This document shows, in pieces, positions 15,642 through 23,835 of a DNA stretch of 64,000 nt. The position numbers and the translations under genes were made by a program. Below the pieces are notes generated by a model, which was given only the letters and a program-made list of their open reading frames with translations, did not search any database and was not told the DNA's origin. This stretch comes from Treponema sp. (GTDB taxonomy: Bacteria; Spirochaetota; Spirochaetia; Treponematales; Treponemataceae), in the NCBI GenBank assembly GCA_016294105.1, contig JAEDCN010000004.1:84319-148318 (forward strand), read 5' to 3'. The number at the start of each line of letters is the position of its first letter. Within the stretch, counting starts at the first letter, position 1.

Positions 15642-18596
15642 TTATATTTCTAGCTTAAATCCTAGATTAAAGGCAAAGGGGGATTCATCTTCTTCTGGGA
15701 AGAATCGATACTTGAAGTCAAAATTCAAAGTGGGGTGAAGACTGGCTCCCTGACCTAGGTTAGGAGTCAAGGTAAGAGCAAGTCGAGTGATAAACTCATC
15801 GCTATAGCTCATGTTTCCTGCTCCAAGGGATTTGAAGTGGCTACCTATGTTTGCAATGTCCCAGGATGTATTTTTTCCGTTGGAGAATTTGCTAACATAT
15901 TCCATCTCGGTGGTGATGGTGTTAAAGAACACAATGGGGAACCACGTAAAGGCCTTCTGGAGTTCAAGAGAAAACAGCACCAATTTTCCTTGTGTGGCCA
16001 AGAAGTAGCTTTGAGAGGGGTACAAGTCAGCAGATGCGGTAAAGGGCAGATTCCATGTTCCTAAAGTACGTGTGTCTATAGGAAGCAGTTGTGGCACATG
16101 AACGTGCAGTCCAATTCCCAAGTTGTTGTAGTTGGTTAATGGAGAACCAAAGTCGGTAATATCAGCGGCAAATACGGTATCAATAAAGGTGCGTCCAGTG
16201 AAACTCAACACTTCAAAGTCGCCCTTTCCCATTAAAGGTTGATACTTAATGCTTAATTTACCAATATTGCGAACAAAGAAAATATCACGAGTATCGGATA
16301 CAATCTTTGTACTGCTTTTGAATAATCCGCTATCAGCATTTTTTTCTTCATCTGTCTTTTCTACTTGCATGGTTTGGCGACCTTCAAACAAATCAATGGA
16401 GTCAGCAAGACTGATGCTCAAGACAGAGTTCAATTTTGTTCCTGATGAAAGCCCAATCTTGTGGTAGGTTTGTTTGTATCCAGAACCGTCCACTTCCAAA
16501 TTATTTGCCATCTCATATTTGAAGAGAGCTGTTTCTGTGCCACCCTTGAAGGTTGTCTGGAAGGTTCCAGATTTTGCAACGATATTATAACCAGCACTCA
16601 ATGTATAGGAGGGGCTACTCCAAGGTAAGGCACCCATAAAAGTGGCTCCGAGGAAAGAATTGAATGAGTTTACGCTACTGTAACCTTTGTCAAGTCCATA
16701 GGAGTCACTCTGAGAGAAGGGATACCAAGTACCTTTAATCAAATAGGGCCAGACTGAAAAGTCCTTGGCATTGTTCAAGATAGAAGTGTCCACAAGGGCC
16801 ATGGATTGATTTTCGACTTCACTGCGTACACCTAAATCTGTTACTACACCAGTTACTGTGGTAGCATTCAGACCTCGTATGTTGGCGGTATAGATGTGAT
16901 TACCCTTCAGGAAGTTAGCCACATACATAATGTCATTTTCATCAAGGGCTACAGGAGCAAAAATACCACCAGAAAGATCTTGCTGATACAAGTTGTATTC
17001 AACACCAGTGGGATGAATTCGTGCCTCTCCCAAACGGGGCATGGTTCCTGGCTGCACGTAGGTGAATAAGGCTCGTGTGGAACCGTCTGCTGCAGGAGAA
17101 ATACTCAAACCTTGAATCAGCATATCTGGGTGAGGAAGTTCATACTGCTTGTGCACCTTTCTGATAAAGTCATAGGATTTGATGAGGTATTCAACTCCCT
17201 GCTTGCTGAGGTAGTAAATGGTTCCCTTATCATCAGCCTGAAGGTTTGTGGAAAAGTTATTGAACTTGTTGTTGATGGTTTCAACTAATTCCATGTCCTT
17301 CAACTTTCCCTTGGAATTTTCTTCCAGACGGAAAATGTTGATAGAAGAATCCTGGCTGATGTTTTTGTTTGCGGCAAGGTACTTTGTCTTGGCTCCACCT
17401 TCTGTAATGGTGAACACCACACCATTGTTCAGTCTTTCTTCTGGAACTTTGAATTTTGACTTAGTTTCAAAGTCGTAAATCACCATTTTATTTCTTGGTA
17501 AGGCTCCTGCTGTGGACTGGTAGACATAGGTAAGGTATCTTCCATCGGCAGAAAGATTCATGGATTGAATGGAATCCTGATGTAGGAATTTCTTTGGCTT
17601 CGTATAGCCTGTAGGAGAGGGGGCATCTTTGACTGCGTAGTAAAATTCTGCAGTGTTCTTGTTATGATAAACGATTTTCTCTCCTGCACTGGCAACGTAA
17701 TTGTATTGTTCAAAATCTTTGTCGTTGTTGAACCGAGAAACTAACCCTGTTTCTGCGGGGTCTGCTGGAATGGCTGGTACAGGGAAGGCTTCTTTAAAGT
17801 CATTCCAGGCATCATCCATAGAAATACCGTACACTGTGTCGAAGATGGTAAAATAGCTTAATCCACCCAGGTTTGTCATTCGCTTCCAGTATTCAGCCAG
17901 CTTTTCTTCGCCATAGCGTTGGCGAACGTATTCCATGAATTCGCCACCAAACTTGTAGTTGTAATCATACACATAGATGCTGCGGGCACCAGTTATTTCT
18001 GCAAAATTGGGAAAGTCATCCTCCAGCTTTGCTTGTTTTACAATGTGGCGGGCAAATTCACTGTGTAGACGGCCTTCTCCCGTGCGGCTTTCTTCGGTAA
18101 CAGCAATACCTTCCAGCTGGCCACTGGTGGCAATGAGGGGAGTGGGATTAATCATGTCTCCAAAGATTTTCGACACTACAACCCAAAATGGAGTCTTGAT
18201 GTTTATAGTAATTGCATGGGTCAACTCATGGCGGAATACCATCAACAGGTCTTCTTCAAAAACTGCCATGCTTGCAGGAGATTGTGTGTCAAACAGAACA
18301 ATGCGATTGTAAGGAGCTTGGCTAAAATATGCATTGAACATATCTTGGGAGCTCGTAATGGTAACAGGTAGTCTAAAATCATGGATGAGATTGTAGGTAT
18401 CGTGTAATTCTCGATACAAATCATCTCCATGCTCTGCAATAATTGCCGCAGCCTTTTCTGAATCCGGGGTGTAAATGATGTCAAAGAATTCAGTTTTAAT
18501 AACCTTCAAATCCTTTTGACCAGCCAACATTCCCTCGTATGCAAATACAGAGGTAAAACACAAAAGACAGATCAAGCTTGATAAAATCTTTCTCAT
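15642..18596 (-). CDS. Exported HExxH metalloprotease-like protein with beta-rich C-terminus
   Basis: A 984-residue exported protein. A signal peptide (residues 1-19, ending CFTSVFA) is followed by a gluzincin-like peptidase domain: HELTH at 123-127 and the likely third zinc ligand in QLEGIAV (E162). This pattern is that of the peptidase MA family. Residues about 280-600 alternate short beta segments (LSADGRYLTYVYQ, LSISPAADG) as in a TolB/WD40-like propeller. The C-terminal 350 residues are rich in alternating aromatic strands and end in FAFNLGFKLEI, consistent with an outer-membrane barrel. The substrate is unknown. AAGGAG precedes the start, and a terminator follows. Confidence 0.7.
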   Translation of the reverse strand: MRKILSSLICLLCFTSVFAYEGMLAGQKDLKVIKTEFFDIIYTPDSEKAAAIIAEHGDDLYRELHDTYNLIHDFRLPVTITSSQDMFNAYFSQAPYNRIVLFDTQSPASMAVFEEDLLMVFRHELTHAITINIKTPFWVVVSKIFGDMINPTPLIATSGQLEGIAVTEESRTGEGRLHSEFARHIVKQAKLEDDFPNFAEITGARSIYVYDYNYKFGGEFMEYVRQRYGEEKLAEYWKRMTNLGGLSYFTIFDTVYGISMDDAWNDFKEAFPVPAIPADPAETGLVSRFNNDKDFEQYNYVASAGEKIVYHNKNTAEFYYAVKDAPSPTGYTKPKKFLHQDSIQSMNLSADGRYLTYVYQSTAGALPRNKMVIYDFETKSKFKVPEERLNNGVVFTITEGGAKTKYLAANKNISQDSSINIFRLEENSKGKLKDMELVETINNKFNNFSTNLQADDKGTIYYLSKQGVEYLIKSYDFIRKVHKQYELPHPDMLIQGLSISPAADGSTRALFTYVQPGTMPRLGEARIHPTGVEYNLYQQDLSGGIFAPVALDENDIMYVANFLKGNHIYTANIRGLNATTVTGVVTDLGVRSEVENQSMALVDTSILNNAKDFSVWPYLIKGTWYPFSQSDSYGLDKGYSSVNSFNSFLGATFMGALPWSSPSYTLSAGYNIVAKSGTFQTTFKGGTETALFKYEMANNLEVDGSGYKQTYHKIGLSSGTKLNSVLSISLADSIDLFEGRQTMQVEKTDEEKNADSGLFKSSTKIVSDTRDIFFVRNIGKLSIKYQPLMGKGDFEVLSFTGRTFIDTVFAADITDFGSPLTNYNNLGIGLHVHVPQLLPIDTRTLGTWNLPFTASADLYPSQSYFLATQGKLVLFSLELQKAFTWFPIVFFNTITTEMEYVSKFSNGKNTSWDIANIGSHFKSLGAGNMSYSDEFITRLALTLTPNLGQGASLHPTLNFDFKYRFFPEEDESPFAFNLGFKLEI

Positions 18597-18716
18597 ACAA
18601 AACTCCTTATTTAGTTTAGCTACTAACAGAATAGTATTTTGAATAAAAATTTATGTACAATTGTACTGACACGATTGAAACTGTCAAATGAAGATTCTAT
18701 AACTTAAAGGCCGTGG

Positions 18717-18745
18717 TAGATTGAATCTTGTTTTCAGTGTATAGT
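18717..18745 (+). promoter_or_regulatory. Candidate leaderless promoter of the glycosyltransferase pair
   Basis: TAGATT (18717-18722, weak -35), 17-nt spacer, TATAGT (18740-18745), then TGAGAT and ATG 18752. No Shine-Dalgarno. Confidence 0.4.
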
Positions 18746-18751
18746 TGAGAT

Positions 18752-19867
18752 ATGAAACTGGCTATTGATTGCAGGATGATTGGAAGCGGTGGAATCGGAA
18801 CTTATTTGTGCGGTCTCCTTCCATATTTTGTAGAAGAACACGAATGTATATTGCTGGGACGTGCTGCCGATTTAGCTGAATATACAGGGCGTGGTGGAGT
18901 GCAGGTCCTAGACTGTCCCATCAAAACTTTTTCCCTGCAGGAGCTTGTTGCCTTTCCCACTCCACTTTTAAAAGCTATCAATAGCTGTGATGCCTATTAT
19001 TCTCCCTATTGCAATATTCCTGGCCGATTTTTTGGCGGCATAAAGGTTCCTGTTTTTTCTACCATCCACGATGTAGTTTTCCTTGATATACCTGAATTGG
19101 CTGGTGGTTTTGGCACTGCGGTAAGAAAGTGGTTTTATCAGTACGCCATCAAAAAATCCTGCTGTATTTTTACCGTGTCTCAGTTTTCTGCCGAGCGAAT
19201 TCGTAGTCTGCTGAAATTTCCTGCAAAAAAGCCCTTGGTGGTAACCTACAATGCAGTGCCACACTGGTTTACAGATGATACTGCTGGTTCTGGTGCAAAA
19301 GATGGGACTGGAGCAGTAGCTGGTACCGCTGGTGATGAAGCTGGCAAAACCAAGGATCTTTTGTTTGTAGGTAATATCAAAGCCCACAAGGGATTGCATA
19401 TTTTGCTGCCTGCCTTTAAGCTTGCTCGGCAACGGGGCTTGGATGGACGGCTGGTAATTGTAGGCAATGCAAGCAATTTCCGCACGGGAGATAGCGGCAT
19501 CTTGGAGCAGTTTCAGTCCCTGCCAGAAGAAGCCTTTTCCTTTACTGGTAGAGTCAGCGACAGTGAATTGCGGGATTTGTACCGCCGTTGCAGGCTTTTG
19601 GTGCAGCCTTCCTTATATGAAGGCTTTGGAATGCCCCCCTTGGAAGCCCTTTCTCAAGGAACTAACGTGGTGCTTTCCGATATTCCTGTGTTCAAGGAAA
19701 TTTACGGGAGCTTGCCAGTTACCTTTTTCAAGACAGCTGAAGTAGAGGACTTGGCAGAAAAACTATTGTCCGCTTGGAAATTGCCTGCTCCCTTGCTGGG
19801 AGACACGGGGTATTCGTTTAAAAAATCTGCCACTGTGATTTTTGATGCTATAAGGAGTGTTTTATGA
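18752..19867 (+). CDS. Glycosyltransferase family 4 protein
   Basis: A 371-residue GT-B fold glycosyltransferase. The N-terminal domain starts MKLAIDCRMIGSGGIGTYL; the C-terminal Glycos_transf_1 domain has LLFVGNIKAHKGLHIL, LVIVGNAS and the nucleotide-sugar-binding block LVQPSLYEGFGMPPLEAL with the E-x7-E pattern. It probably transfers a sugar from an NDP-sugar (or GDP-mannose) to a surface polysaccharide or glycolipid. It overlaps the next glycosyltransferase by 4 nt (ATGA), so the two are coupled. A Gly/Ala/Thr-rich linker sits at residues 175-200. Donor and acceptor cannot be deduced. Confidence 0.87.
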   Translation: MKLAIDCRMIGSGGIGTYLCGLLPYFVEEHECILLGRAADLAEYTGRGGVQVLDCPIKTFSLQELVAFPTPLLKAINSCDAYYSPYCNIPGRFFGGIKVPVFSTIHDVVFLDIPELAGGFGTAVRKWFYQYAIKKSCCIFTVSQFSAERIRSLLKFPAKKPLVVTYNAVPHWFTDDTAGSGAKDGTGAVAGTAGDEAGKTKDLLFVGNIKAHKGLHILLPAFKLARQRGLDGRLVIVGNASNFRTGDSGILEQFQSLPEEAFSFTGRVSDSELRDLYRRCRLLVQPSLYEGFGMPPLEALSQGTNVVLSDIPVFKEIYGSLPVTFFKTAEVEDLAEKLLSAWKLPAPLLGDTGYSFKKSATVIFDAIRSVL

Positions 19868-20964
19868 AGGTTGCAATCGTTCACTACTGGCTGGTAAATA
19901 TGCGTGGTGGAGAAAAGGTTCTGGAAGCCCTGCTGGATATGTTTCCCCAGGCTGATATTTACACCCACGTGTGTGTACCAGAAGCCATCTCCGAAAAAAT
20001 TCGTAGCCATCGTGTTTTTACTACAAAAATCAGCAAACTTCCCCTGGCTGCAAAGTTGTATCAAAAATACATGCCCCTTATGCCCGATGCCCTGAAGGAG
20101 CTGAACTTGTCGGACTATGACCTGATTATTTCCAGTGAGTCAGGCCCAGCAAAGGGCGTGGTTCCCAATCCCGATGCCTTTCACCTGTGCTATTGTCACA
20201 GCCCCATGCGGTATTTGTGGGATATGTACCATGAATATTTCCGCACCGCCTCTGGCTTTGTTCGCTTTTTTATGAAAAAGCTGGTGCCTTCTCTGCGGCT
20301 GTGGGATGTCATGTCCGCCAACTTGGTAGATTGCTTTGTGGCAAATTCCCACTATGTAGCCAAACGAATTAACCGCTACTACAATCGGCCTGCAGAAATT
20401 GTGTATCCACCTGTGGCCATTGATAAATTTGCCTCTGTTCAGCGAAATCCCAAGGACTACTATCTGTTCTTTGGTCAGTTGGTGGGCTACAAGCGAGCAG
20501 ATTTGGCTCTGGAAGCCTGTGTTCGCTCTGGTCGCAAGCTGGTGGTGGTGGGAGAAGGTGGATCTGCCAAGGAGCGGAAAAAATATGAGGCTTCTGGCTT
20601 AGTAACCTTTGCGGGGCGTGCCTCTCAGCAGCAGTTGGAAGAATACATGGGTGGAGCCAAGGCCCTGTTGTTCCCGGGCGTGGAGGATTTTGGCATTATT
20701 CCAGTGGAAGCCAATGCTGCTGGCTGTCCTGTTATTGCCTATCGCAAGGGTGGGGCCTTGGACTCCATCAAAGAGGGTGTAACGGGAATTTTCTTTGATG
20801 AGCAAACACCTGAATCCTTAATTCAAGCCATGACTGAATTTGAAGCTCTGCCACCTGAAACCTTTGCTGACAGAAGTAAATTTGCTGCCCATGTGGAGCA
20901 GTTCAGTCAGGCTGCCTTTACCGCAAAGATTCAAAAGCTGGTGGAGGAGCGCCGCCGCCGCTAG
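19864..20964 (+). CDS. Glycosyltransferase family 4 protein
   Basis: A 366-residue GT-B glycosyltransferase with MKVAIVHYWLVNMRGGEKVLE at the N-terminus and, in the C-terminal domain, YYLFFGQLVGYKRADLALEA, LVVVGEG and FPGVEDFGIIPVEANAAGCP. The sequence resembles mannosyltransferases of the WbaZ type, but the substrate is not proven. Translation is coupled to the upstream glycosyltransferase by an ATGA overlap, so the pair likely acts in sequence on one glycan. The gene ends 9 nt from the convergent TetR gene without an obvious terminator. Confidence 0.87.
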   Translation: MKVAIVHYWLVNMRGGEKVLEALLDMFPQADIYTHVCVPEAISEKIRSHRVFTTKISKLPLAAKLYQKYMPLMPDALKELNLSDYDLIISSESGPAKGVVPNPDAFHLCYCHSPMRYLWDMYHEYFRTASGFVRFFMKKLVPSLRLWDVMSANLVDCFVANSHYVAKRINRYYNRPAEIVYPPVAIDKFASVQRNPKDYYLFFGQLVGYKRADLALEACVRSGRKLVVVGEGGSAKERKKYEASGLVTFAGRASQQQLEEYMGGAKALLFPGVEDFGIIPVEANAAGCPVIAYRKGGALDSIKEGVTGIFFDEQTPESLIQAMTEFEALPPETFADRSKFAAHVEQFSQAAFTAKIQKLVEERRRR

Positions 20965-20973
20965 GAGGGGAAG

Positions 20974-21513
20974 CTATTTTTCTTTGGAAATACGCAGACC
21001 AATTTGTTCCAGCAGGAAGCGTGTCTTTGAGAGCATCTCTTCTGGTGCCATGGGATTGTAGTGGGTAATCCACCGCTGGATGGCACCAGTGAGGCCATCA
21101 GTCATAAAATAGACGTAGAAGTCGTTGTTTGTGTTTTCCTGCAGCTCCATAAGGTCGTGGGTGACGGCCTGCTTGATGGTTTCCTGAAAATAGAGCAGGA
21201 AATAGTTGTGCTGGTGGGGACGAAAGATGTGGCGGTAAACGTCACGGTTTTCATAGAGATACTGGCAGAGCTGATAAAAGCTTTCTCCTCTGAAAGGCGT
21301 GTCAAAGGGATGGTGCTGCATGAATTCCGACTGGAAAATATATTTCAATAGGTCGTACTTGTCCCTAAAATGATAGTAGAAAGACTTGCGGTTCATGCCA
21401 CTACTGGCGCAAATATCTGCGATTGTAATCTTTTCCAAGGGGATTTCCTGCACCAGCTCCTTGAGGGAGTTGGCCAGCACCCGCTTCGTAACGTTTGAAT
21501 TTGCCATCTTCAT
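20974..21513 (-). CDS. TetR/AcrR-family regulator
   Basis: A TetR-type protein of about 179 residues. The N-terminal helix-turn-helix reads LEKITIADICASSGMNRKSF followed by YYHFRDKYDLL, the usual TetR recognition region. The C-terminal ligand domain resembles the TetR_C_8 / DhaS-like group found mainly in Firmicutes and treponemes. ATG 21513 is taken as start; GTG 21528 and ATG 21507 are alternatives because no ribosome binding site is seen. The neighbouring membrane-protein gene at 21589-22443 is a plausible target, but no operator was identified. Confidence 0.82.
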   Translation of the reverse strand: MKMANSNVTKRVLANSLKELVQEIPLEKITIADICASSGMNRKSFYYHFRDKYDLLKYIFQSEFMQHHPFDTPFRGESFYQLCQYLYENRDVYRHIFRPHQHNYFLLYFQETIKQAVTHDLMELQENTNNDFYVYFMTDGLTGAIQRWITHYNPMAPEEMLSKTRFLLEQIGLRISKEK

Positions 21514-21588
21514 ATTTAAAATACTCACGAGGGGATGGTTTGTCCAAGACAGGTTGAGAAAAAAAACAGGACAGTTTTGTCCATGTGT

Positions 21589-22443
21589 CTAAAAAACTTT
21601 TTCTTTCCCTTTGGCGCTTCTGGCTGCCTTCCGTTGCTGCCGTTCCTCTTTGACACGATGACGCAGGGCCTCCACTCCCTGATGAAATTCGAGGCTGCGC
21701 ATAGTGGGGAATTTCCTGATGTGGCGGAGCATCTTGTCCTGACGCTGACTCAGTGACTCCAACTGCTCCAGAAGATGCTGGTTCGCCCTGCTTGTGTCCT
21801 CCTGCAGCCGTTCCCGCACCTGCTGGAAGAGTTGGTTCAGGGACTGCTCCTTCTCCTCAAGCCACTGCTCCCCGTGGAATCGGTCCCGCAGGGACTCGAC
21901 GAAATCCTTCAGCCGAGTCTCGTAGATGGTGAAGTCCACCAGGCCACGGATGGTGGTGATGAGGTCCAGCAGGAAGGCCGCAAAGAGAGCCCAGGCAATG
22001 ATGCGGGCGGTGGGCAGCGGGATGGAAAGAATCCGTGACTCCAGCCAGGGATGCAGGAAGTGGGCGATGAGGGTTCCCATCACGCCAAAACAGATGGCGC
22101 CGCCCAGGAAGATTCTGCCGTGGAGGTTGAATTTCTCGTTGGAATAGTCCCACCAGCGGGTGTGGAAGAGGGTTTCCAGCAGCCAGCCGGTGAAGTATTC
22201 CAGAACCGAGACAATCACCATGCTGGCAAAGAAGAGGGGGATCCAGGTGTGGGCCCAGGGTTGCAGCAGGTACATGATGAGCATTCCGCCGAATCCGTAG
22301 ACAGGACACAGCGGCCCCCGCAGGAATCCCCGGTTGATGAAGTGGCCATGACGGATGGAGCAGTAGCTGGTTTCCCATATCCAGCCGATGAGACTGTAGG
22401 CCAAAAAGAGCATGAAAACGTATGAGAGATGGATGGGTGGCAT
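21589..22443 (-). CDS. COG4905-family membrane protein (putative ABC permease)
   Basis: A 284-residue protein of the ABC_trans_CmpB (COG4905) family. It has about five hydrophobic helices in residues 1-170, with the family motifs YSLIGWIWETSYCS, NRGFLRGPLCPVYGFG and EYFTGWLLETLFHTRWWDYS. A long coiled-coil, charge-rich tail follows (about 190-284, ending RSAKGKEKVF). The transporter annotation is historical; the function is unknown. The start ATG 22443 lacks a Shine-Dalgarno and sits 7 nt after TATACT, part of a TTGAAG-17-TATACT promoter, so the transcript is likely leaderless. Confidence 0.82.
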   Translation of the reverse strand: MPPIHLSYVFMLFLAYSLIGWIWETSYCSIRHGHFINRGFLRGPLCPVYGFGGMLIMYLLQPWAHTWIPLFFASMVIVSVLEYFTGWLLETLFHTRWWDYSNEKFNLHGRIFLGGAICFGVMGTLIAHFLHPWLESRILSIPLPTARIIAWALFAAFLLDLITTIRGLVDFTIYETRLKDFVESLRDRFHGEQWLEEKEQSLNQLFQQVRERLQEDTSRANQHLLEQLESLSQRQDKMLRHIRKFPTMRSLEFHQGVEALRHRVKEERQQRKAARSAKGKEKVF

Positions 22444-22450
22444 ACTCTAA

Positions 22451-22479
22451 AGTATAGGTGATGTAAATTCTGTCTTCAA
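22451..22479 (-). promoter_or_regulatory. Candidate leaderless promoter of the COG4905 gene
   Basis: Minus strand TTGAAG (22479-22474), 17-nt spacer, TATACT (22456-22451), 7 nt, ATG 22443. Confidence 0.5.
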
Positions 22480-22609
22480 CAGGCAGCTGCTTTTATTTGT
22501 CCAAAAAAGTGACGGGTAGGAATCGGTGGGTGGAGCGGTAGACTGGTTGCTGCAGGCTCCTCCACTCACAAAACCTCACCGCCCCTTTATTTTTCCTTCT
22601 GAGCCTGAT

Positions 22610-22642
22610 ATACTTGTAATACAGAGAATACTTATAATACAG
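22610..22642 (+). promoter_or_regulatory. Direct-repeat operator of the first toxin-antitoxin pair
   Basis: Two 15-nt direct repeats, ATACTTGTAATACAG (22610-22624) and ATACTTATAATACAG (22628-22642), one mismatch, 18 nt apart. The first overlaps a TATACT -10 (22609-22614) and the second runs into the ribosome binding site. This is the arrangement expected for autorepression by a ribbon-helix-helix antitoxin. Confidence 0.6.
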
Positions 22643-22653
22643 GAGGCATGAGT

Positions 22654-22881
22654 ATGACAAAGGCTGTTGTCACTAGGTTTGACGTTGAGATTGTTGAGCG
22701 GCTCACGGAGCTGGCCCGCCGCACCGGCCGCACCAGGTCCTACTACATCAAGGAGGCGGTGGAGGAGAAGCTGGTGGACATGGAGCTCATCTATCTGGCC
22801 CAGAGCCGCGCGGAGGATTTGCGGGCTGGCAGAAGCAGCACAATCTCCCTTGATGAAATAGGGGAGAAATATGGCTTATAA
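22654..22881 (+). CDS. Ribbon-helix-helix antitoxin
   Basis: A 75-residue antitoxin. An N-terminal ribbon-helix-helix (AVVTRFDVEIVERLTELARR then TGRTRSYYIKEAVEEKL) binds DNA, and the C-terminal tail (SSTISLDEIGEKYGL) is expected to wrap the toxin. ATG 22654 is chosen because AGGAGG at 22641-22646 is 7 nt away; ATG 22648 would be only 1 nt from it. The stop overlaps the toxin start by 11 nt. Direct repeats upstream suggest self-repression. Confidence 0.85.
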   Translation: MTKAVVTRFDVEIVERLTELARRTGRTRSYYIKEAVEEKLVDMELIYLAQSRAEDLRAGRSSTISLDEIGEKYGL

Positions 22882-23161
22882 AGTGTCCTTGGACCGAAAG
22901 GCTGAGGAGGATTTCTCAAAGCTGGACAAGGCTGTTCAAAGGCGACTGTTCAAGTACATGAAGCGGATTGAGGAGCGGGATGATCCCAGGACTTTGGGGG
23001 AGCAGCTGCAGGACAACCTGTCTGCCTACTGGAAGTTCCGGGTGGGGGACTATCGGCTCATTGCGGAAATCATCGATGAGCGGGTCATCGTGCTGATGCT
23101 GGTGGTCGCCCACCGTCGGGAGGTCTACGCCACTGCCAAGAAGCGGCTGTCGGAAAGGTAG
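22871..23161 (+). CDS. RelE/ParE-family toxin
   Basis: A 96-residue RelE-superfamily toxin: YKVSLDRKAEEDFSKLDKAV, then the core FRVGDYRLIAEI with its conserved Arg, and the C-terminal VVAHRREVYATA with Arg and Tyr in the positions used by mRNA-cleaving RelE toxins. These cut mRNA in the ribosome when freed from antitoxin. It overlaps the antitoxin gene by 11 nt, so they are co-translated. The family also includes gyrase poisons (ParE), but the C-terminal R-x-x-x-Y favours RelE. Confidence 0.87.
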   Translation: MAYKVSLDRKAEEDFSKLDKAVQRRLFKYMKRIEERDDPRTLGEQLQDNLSAYWKFRVGDYRLIAEIIDERVIVLMLVVAHRREVYATAKKRLSER

Positions 23162-23228
23162 AAGAAATTAACTTCATCTTTCCATCAGCATTAATCTCAT
23201 GTTACATATAAATCCCCATCTATTGCAC

Positions 23229-23257
23229 TTGAATTGCACAGATTCTGATGGTATATT
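23229..23257 (+). promoter_or_regulatory. Promoter of the relB-yoeB pair
   Basis: TTGAAT (23229-23234), 17 nt, TATATT (23252-23257). Two direct TTGCAC repeats (23223-23228 and 23234-23239) overlap the -35 and may be antitoxin sites. Confidence 0.5.
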
Positions 23258-23287
23258 GAAAGGAGAAATCTTTTCAGGAGGCAAACC

Positions 23288-23566
23288 ATGACAAACATAA
23301 CTATCAGACTAGACAACAACGACAAAATCGAATTCGCCCGTATCTGCGAAAAAATCGGACTTTCAGTATCTACTGCCTTCAATGTTTTTGTGAAGACGGT
23401 CATCAAGGAGGAGAAAATCCCCTTTGAGCTTTCTGCCAGGGACCGGGACGACTTCTACAGCGAGGCCAACATCCGCCACCTGGAGGAGCTGAAACGCCTT
23501 GATGATGCCGGTCAGCTTCATTTTGTCACGAAGACTTGGGAAGAGTTGAAGGCGATGGAAAAATGA
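23288..23566 (+). CDS. RelB/DinJ-family antitoxin
   Basis: A 92-residue antitoxin with the RelB/DinJ N-terminus NITIRLDNNDKIEFARICEK and GLSVSTAFNVFVKTVIKEEK, a dimerising ribbon-helix-helix. The C-terminal part (FYSEANIRHLEELKRLDDAG ... TWEELKAMEK) should contact the toxin. AGGAGG sits 7 nt before ATG 23288. The stop TGA overlaps the toxin ATG. The pairing of a RelB/DinJ antitoxin with a YoeB-type toxin, rather than the usual YefM, is a mix seen in other genomes. Confidence 0.87.
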   Translation: MTNITIRLDNNDKIEFARICEKIGLSVSTAFNVFVKTVIKEEKIPFELSARDRDDFYSEANIRHLEELKRLDDAGQLHFVTKTWEELKAMEK

Positions 23567-23829
23567 GCAAGATTGTCTTCTATGAGTTGGCCTGGGAGCA
23601 ATATCTGTACTGGCAGACCCAGGACAAAAAATTCATCAAGAAGTTGAACAAGCTGCTGGCTGACATAGACCGCAACGGCAATGCGGGGCTTGGCCACCCG
23701 GAGCCCTTGAAGGGTAACTTGTCCGGGTGGTGGAGCCGGGAGATTGACGAGAAGAACCGGCTCATCTACAAGATTGAGGACGGCTGCATCAAGATTTACC
23801 AGTGCAAGAACCATTATGAGGACAAATAA
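23563..23829 (+). CDS. YoeB/Txe-family mRNA endoribonuclease toxin
   Basis: An 88-residue toxin that cleaves mRNA in the ribosomal A site. Start ATG 23563 overlaps the antitoxin stop (ATGA). The family signatures are present: GHPEPLKGNLSGWWSREIDE with the catalytic Glu and Arg, RLIYKIED, and the C-terminal YQCKNHYEDK containing the His-Tyr pair used in catalysis by E. coli YoeB. Its length is typical (84-90 residues). It converges on the downstream ATPase gene with only 6 nt between stops. Confidence 0.9.
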   Translation: MSKIVFYELAWEQYLYWQTQDKKFIKKLNKLLADIDRNGNAGLGHPEPLKGNLSGWWSREIDEKNRLIYKIEDGCIKIYQCKNHYEDK

Positions 23830-23835
23830 ATGAAC

